Assembly: GCA_021464525.1 (NCBI GenBank)
Contig: JADRCO010001273.1
Location: 1-20,746, forward strand
Direction of reading: 5' to 3'
DNA from: Rhizophagus sp. LPA8_4_AMF
Taxonomy: Eukaryota > Glomeromycota > Glomeromycetes > Glomerales > Glomeraceae
Length of the DNA stretch: 20,746 nt
The notes under the pieces are model-generated. The model was not told the DNA's origin. It ran no database searches and saw only the letters and a program-made list of their open reading frames with translations. This document shows positions 20,001 to 20,746 of the stretch, piece by piece (position 1 is the first letter of the stretch; the number at the start of each line of letters is the position of its first letter). The position numbers and the translations under genes were made by a program.

Positions 20001-20578
20001 CCAACAATTAGGAAATATGATACAACTTCAGCTCATACAAGTACCAGAAAAAGCTCTCAAAAAATAAGAGCAAAACCAAAAGGAATAAAAAAGGTTCTAG
20101 AACTATCAAAACAACTAAAAAAATCAAAGGAAACAGAAAGAACAGAACCTACTTTGCAGGATTTAACTTCAGGTAATAATGAGAGAAATGCATTAAGAGA
20201 AAAAATTACAAATGAACAAGTTCAAGACAATGGTAGTGAAAATGTAGTACTAAATAATATAGAACCAAATAACACAAATAATACAGGACAAGAAAATGTA
20301 GAATGAGATACTAATAATAAAGACAATTCAGTTTTTCAATTAACTAATGACCAAAATAGCTTTATTTGGAATTATTAGAAAAATTATCTCCTTCAGTAAA
20401 ATATAAGAAACACATCAAGTGCCTTATACCAGTTATTGGAATTCACAGTGAGCAACCATGTGGACACATAATGGGAACTGATGGTAGCACTGGTAATTTT
20501 ATTTATCATTTAGCAAAGCATAATATTACACGTCATACTAAGTTGTCACAGAAAGTATTGATAAGGTGCAATAAATGA
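20001..20578 (+). pseudogene. hAT transposase BED-finger remnant
   Basis: A Lys/Asn/Gln-rich frame runs from 20001 to a TGA at 20304-20306 and carries on in the same frame (TNDQNSFIWNY) to a TAG near 20373. It then shifts frame into a BED zinc-finger segment (KYKKHIKCLIPV, EQPCGHIMGTDGSTGN, HLAKHN). The Cys, Cys, H-x3-H pattern is the one I associate with hAT-family transposases of Rhizophagus. The frame stops at 20578, long before any catalytic or dimerisation domain. With one in-frame stop, one frame slip and the missing core, this is a dead fragment. Confidence 0.7.
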
Positions 20579-20631
20579 TTAATAATCCTGTTAGAAAAAA
20601 TTGATTAGATAAAAAATATGTTGAAATTATA

Positions 20632-20746
20632 CTAGACTTCCTAAACGTATTACTGTATTTTCATCTTGTAAAAATTCTAATACTAGATATACATTTCCAT
20701 TTCTTTATCCTATTCCTAATGAAATTCAAGCTGTACCACTAAAAAA
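20632..20746 (+). other. Unidentified open frame running off the edge
   Basis: A frame from about 20632 (TRLPKRITVF, then RYTFPFLYPIPNEIQAVPL) stays open to the window end. Its composition is more protein-like than that of the other frames here. It does not read like the continuation of the hAT protein, so it may be a second mobile-element fragment. I do not recognise it. Confidence 0.25.

Overview
The window reads as nuclear DNA of a Glomeromycotina (arbuscular mycorrhizal) fungus, most likely Rhizophagus or a close relative. The base composition is extremely AT-rich, introns are mostly about 67-90 nt with GTATTT/GTAAGT donors, and the gene content fits that lineage: a TKL-type kinase fused to a MACPF-like tail, further MACPF-like proteins, a WD40-plus-ion-channel protein, a Crypton-like tyrosine recombinase and a hAT BED-finger remnant. 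The assignment rests on recognising these families, not on a database search.

Layout. Positions 1-1290 are AT-rich intergenic DNA with a hairpin, a GATC-rich repeat and a 132-bp-spaced direct repeat. Positions 1321-5572 (minus) hold a large gene that looks like two genes if splicing is ignored. An exon at 5572-3843 joins through six tiny, all phase-2 exons (27-60 nt, in tandemly duplicated pairs) to an exon at 3011-1499, and the frame closes exactly. The product has two MACPF-like modules. Past its stop lie decayed remains of the C-terminal domain that its neighbour keeps. Positions 5851-9213 (minus) hold a four-exon gene for a degenerate protein kinase (HRD to HGN, DFG to DFR, glycine loop and alpha-C Glu lost) fused to a long MACPF-like tail. 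A 403-bp divergent promoter region with a duplicated element separates it from a plus-strand single-exon paralogue (9617-11332). These three genes form a local cluster of one family.

Positions 11867-12140 hold hairpin and tandem-repeat structure. A tyrosine recombinase gene (13899-12678, minus) follows, with all catalytic residues visible but a one-base frame slip. A complete eight-exon gene (18679-14729, minus) encodes a beta-propeller/TRP-like ion-transport protein of about 1134 residues. From 18680 onward I see mostly repeat-derived DNA, ending in a broken hAT BED-finger transposase remnant beside an unidentified frame that runs off the edge.

Biological reading. A pseudokinase joined to a pore-former-like module, with paralogues alongside, resembles in layout a signal-controlled membrane-attack or heterokaryon/defence effector. 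That is inference. The clearest structural novelty is the array of symmetric duplicated micro-exons, which could change linker length between the two MACPF-like modules without breaking frame.
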